From CAIKZJ01 sp964626015 (GTDB taxonomy: Bacteria > Bacteroidota > Ignavibacteria > Tepidaquicellales > Tepidaquicellaceae): a stretch of 36,257 bases of DNA. A program made the translations under genes and the position numbers. Shown piece after piece: positions 35,397-36,257 of the stretch. The notes under the pieces were generated by a model. It was not told the origin of the DNA, searched no databases, and saw nothing but the letters and a program-made list of their open reading frames with translations. Within the stretch, counting starts at the first letter, position 1, and each line of letters starts with the position of its first letter. The DNA is taken from the NCBI GenBank assembly GCA_964626015.1, contig CAZVCC010000033.1:1-36257 (forward strand), given 5' to 3'.

Positions 35397-36257
35397 TTAA
35401 TCCATTTCCACGGGTGAGACAGATTTTGCCCGATAGGACGCAAAACTATTCAAGCCGAAAATTATCAGAGCTATCCAAACTGCAGAGTAGCCGATGAATT
35501 GATTTACGGAAAACGATTCTTTGAAGACTAATACACCGAGCAGGAACTGAATTGTTGGTGCTATGTACTGCAGTACGCCTATGTATGAAAGGGGTATTCT
35601 TTTTGCGGCAGAGGCGAATAGGAGTAAAGGTATTGTTGTTATTATGCCTGCAAGGACAATCAGGAAATCAGTGAACAAACCCTGATGCAAGAAAGCACCC
35701 TCGCCTGTATTTTCCGAATAGATTAAATAAACGAGAGCAGGGATGAGTAGTATAACTGTTTCGAGTGTCAAGCCCTGCAAAGAGCTGAGCGGTGCAATCT
35801 TCTTTATCATTCCGTAGAACCCGAATGAGAAGGCAAGTATTAAAGCAATCCAGGGAAGCTGCCCTATTGAGATTGTCATGTACAGAACTCCGCTTGCCGC
35901 GAGAAGAATAGGTATCCACTGCCAGAGCTTTAATTTTTCCCTAAAGAATAAAACACCGAGCAATACACTGATTAGAGGGTTGATGAAATATCCGAGACTG
36001 GTCTCGACGATATAACCTGCATTCACTGCCCAGACGTACAGGAACCAGTTTAAGCCGATAAGCACTGCGGCGAGGAGATAAATCCTGAATGTTTTAAAGA
36101 CAAAGATTGATTCCCTGAATGACTTCCACTGTTTTAAGATTAGAATGACAGTAATCAGCGAAATAAACGACCATATAATTCTGTGACCTATCAATTGCAA
36201 AGCCGGGACGGATTTCAGCAGCTTCCAATAAAGCGGAAAGAAACCCCACCATGCGTA
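35397..36257 (-). CDS. rarD: RarD-type EamA/DMT family permease, 5' end cut by the window
   Basis: The reading frame stays open to the right edge, so the start lies outside. The visible 286 residues begin Y-A-W-W-G-F-F-P-L-Y-W-K-L-L and continue V-P-A-L-Q-L-I-G-H-R-I-I-W-S, the typical N-terminal region of RarD after its first few residues. About nine or ten membrane helices follow, with F-F-R-E-K-L and V-L-V-F-K-E-S-F at the ends of the two EamA halves. A TTG at 36200 could look like a start but would cut off the first helix. RarD proteins belong to the drug/metabolite transporter superfamily; their substrate is not established. No link to neighbouring genes is apparent. Confidence 0.88.
   Translation of the reverse strand, partial: YAWWGFFPLYWKLLKSVPALQLIGHRIIWSFISLITVILILKQWKSFRESIFVFKTFRIYLLAAVLIGLNWFLYVWAVNAGYIVETSLGYFINPLISVLLGVLFFREKLKLWQWIPILLAASGVLYMTISIGQLPWIALILAFSFGFYGMIKKIAPLSSLQGLTLETVILLIPALVYLIYSENTGEGAFLHQGLFTDFLIVLAGIITTIPLLLFASAAKRIPLSYIGVLQYIAPTIQFLLGVLVFKESFSVNQFIGYSAVWIALIIFGLNSFASYRAKSVSPVEMD

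Overview
The window is an AT-rich stretch of bacterial chromosome, probably from a metagenome-assembled genome of the Ignavibacteria / Bacteroidota-Chlorobiota side of the tree. Three things point there. Two secreted proteins end in type IX secretion (T9SS) type A sorting domains that open with an N-P-F-N-P motif. Several genes build an outer membrane (MsbA-type exporter, O-antigen ligase or polymerase, sugar-nucleotide enzymes). Most genes lack a clear Shine-Dalgarno sequence. The genus cannot be named from this sequence. A run of 100 N at 28361-28460 shows this is a scaffold.

Layout. 1-409 holds no gene but three related 49-nt repeats. 410-5378 (+) is a tight surface-glycan operon: family 2 glycosyltransferase, MsbA-type ABC exporter, O-antigen ligase/polymerase, a DUF1844 protein and NAD kinase. 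5382-11797 (-) reads as one six-gene transcription unit: RmlC-like cupin, DegT-type sugar aminotransferase, GT4 glycosyltransferase, then the ATPase and two permeases of a nucleoside-type (BmpA-class) ABC importer. 11916-15393 (-) holds a XerD-like recombinase, a PgpH-type 7TM-HD phosphodiesterase and a small unknown protein. 15518-19869 (+) holds a DUF255/thioredoxin-like protein and aconitase, closed by a clear terminator. 19959-24424 (-) holds a 14-repeat Ycf48-like secreted protein and an orphan sensor kinase. 24741-25571 holds a rhodanese (+) and QueD (-). 25703-28287 (+) is a T9SS cargo protein translationally coupled to a subclass A2-like class A beta-lactamase. 28301-33273 (-) is a tandem pair of ADP-forming acyl-CoA synthetases, the upstream one fused to a GNAT acetyltransferase. 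33374-34165 (+) is exonuclease III. 34216-35203 (-) is a YtxH plus DUF948-like membrane-protein pair. 35397 to the right edge (-) is a RarD-type permease cut by the window end.

Most of this is housekeeping and envelope biology. No CRISPR array, tRNA, rRNA, insertion sequence or recognisable defence island was found. The points most worth a second look are: the N gap flanked by exact 55-bp copies, which looks like a false gap that corrupts the end of an acyl-CoA synthetase gene; an RmlC-family protein lacking its catalytic His; the tandem acyl-CoA synthetases that both keep the phospho-His although one carries a Pat-like GNAT domain; a 14-blade (2 x 7) Ycf48-like secreted protein; the beta-lactamase coupled to a T9SS cargo gene; and a perfect 13-bp hairpin spanning the exonuclease III stop codon.
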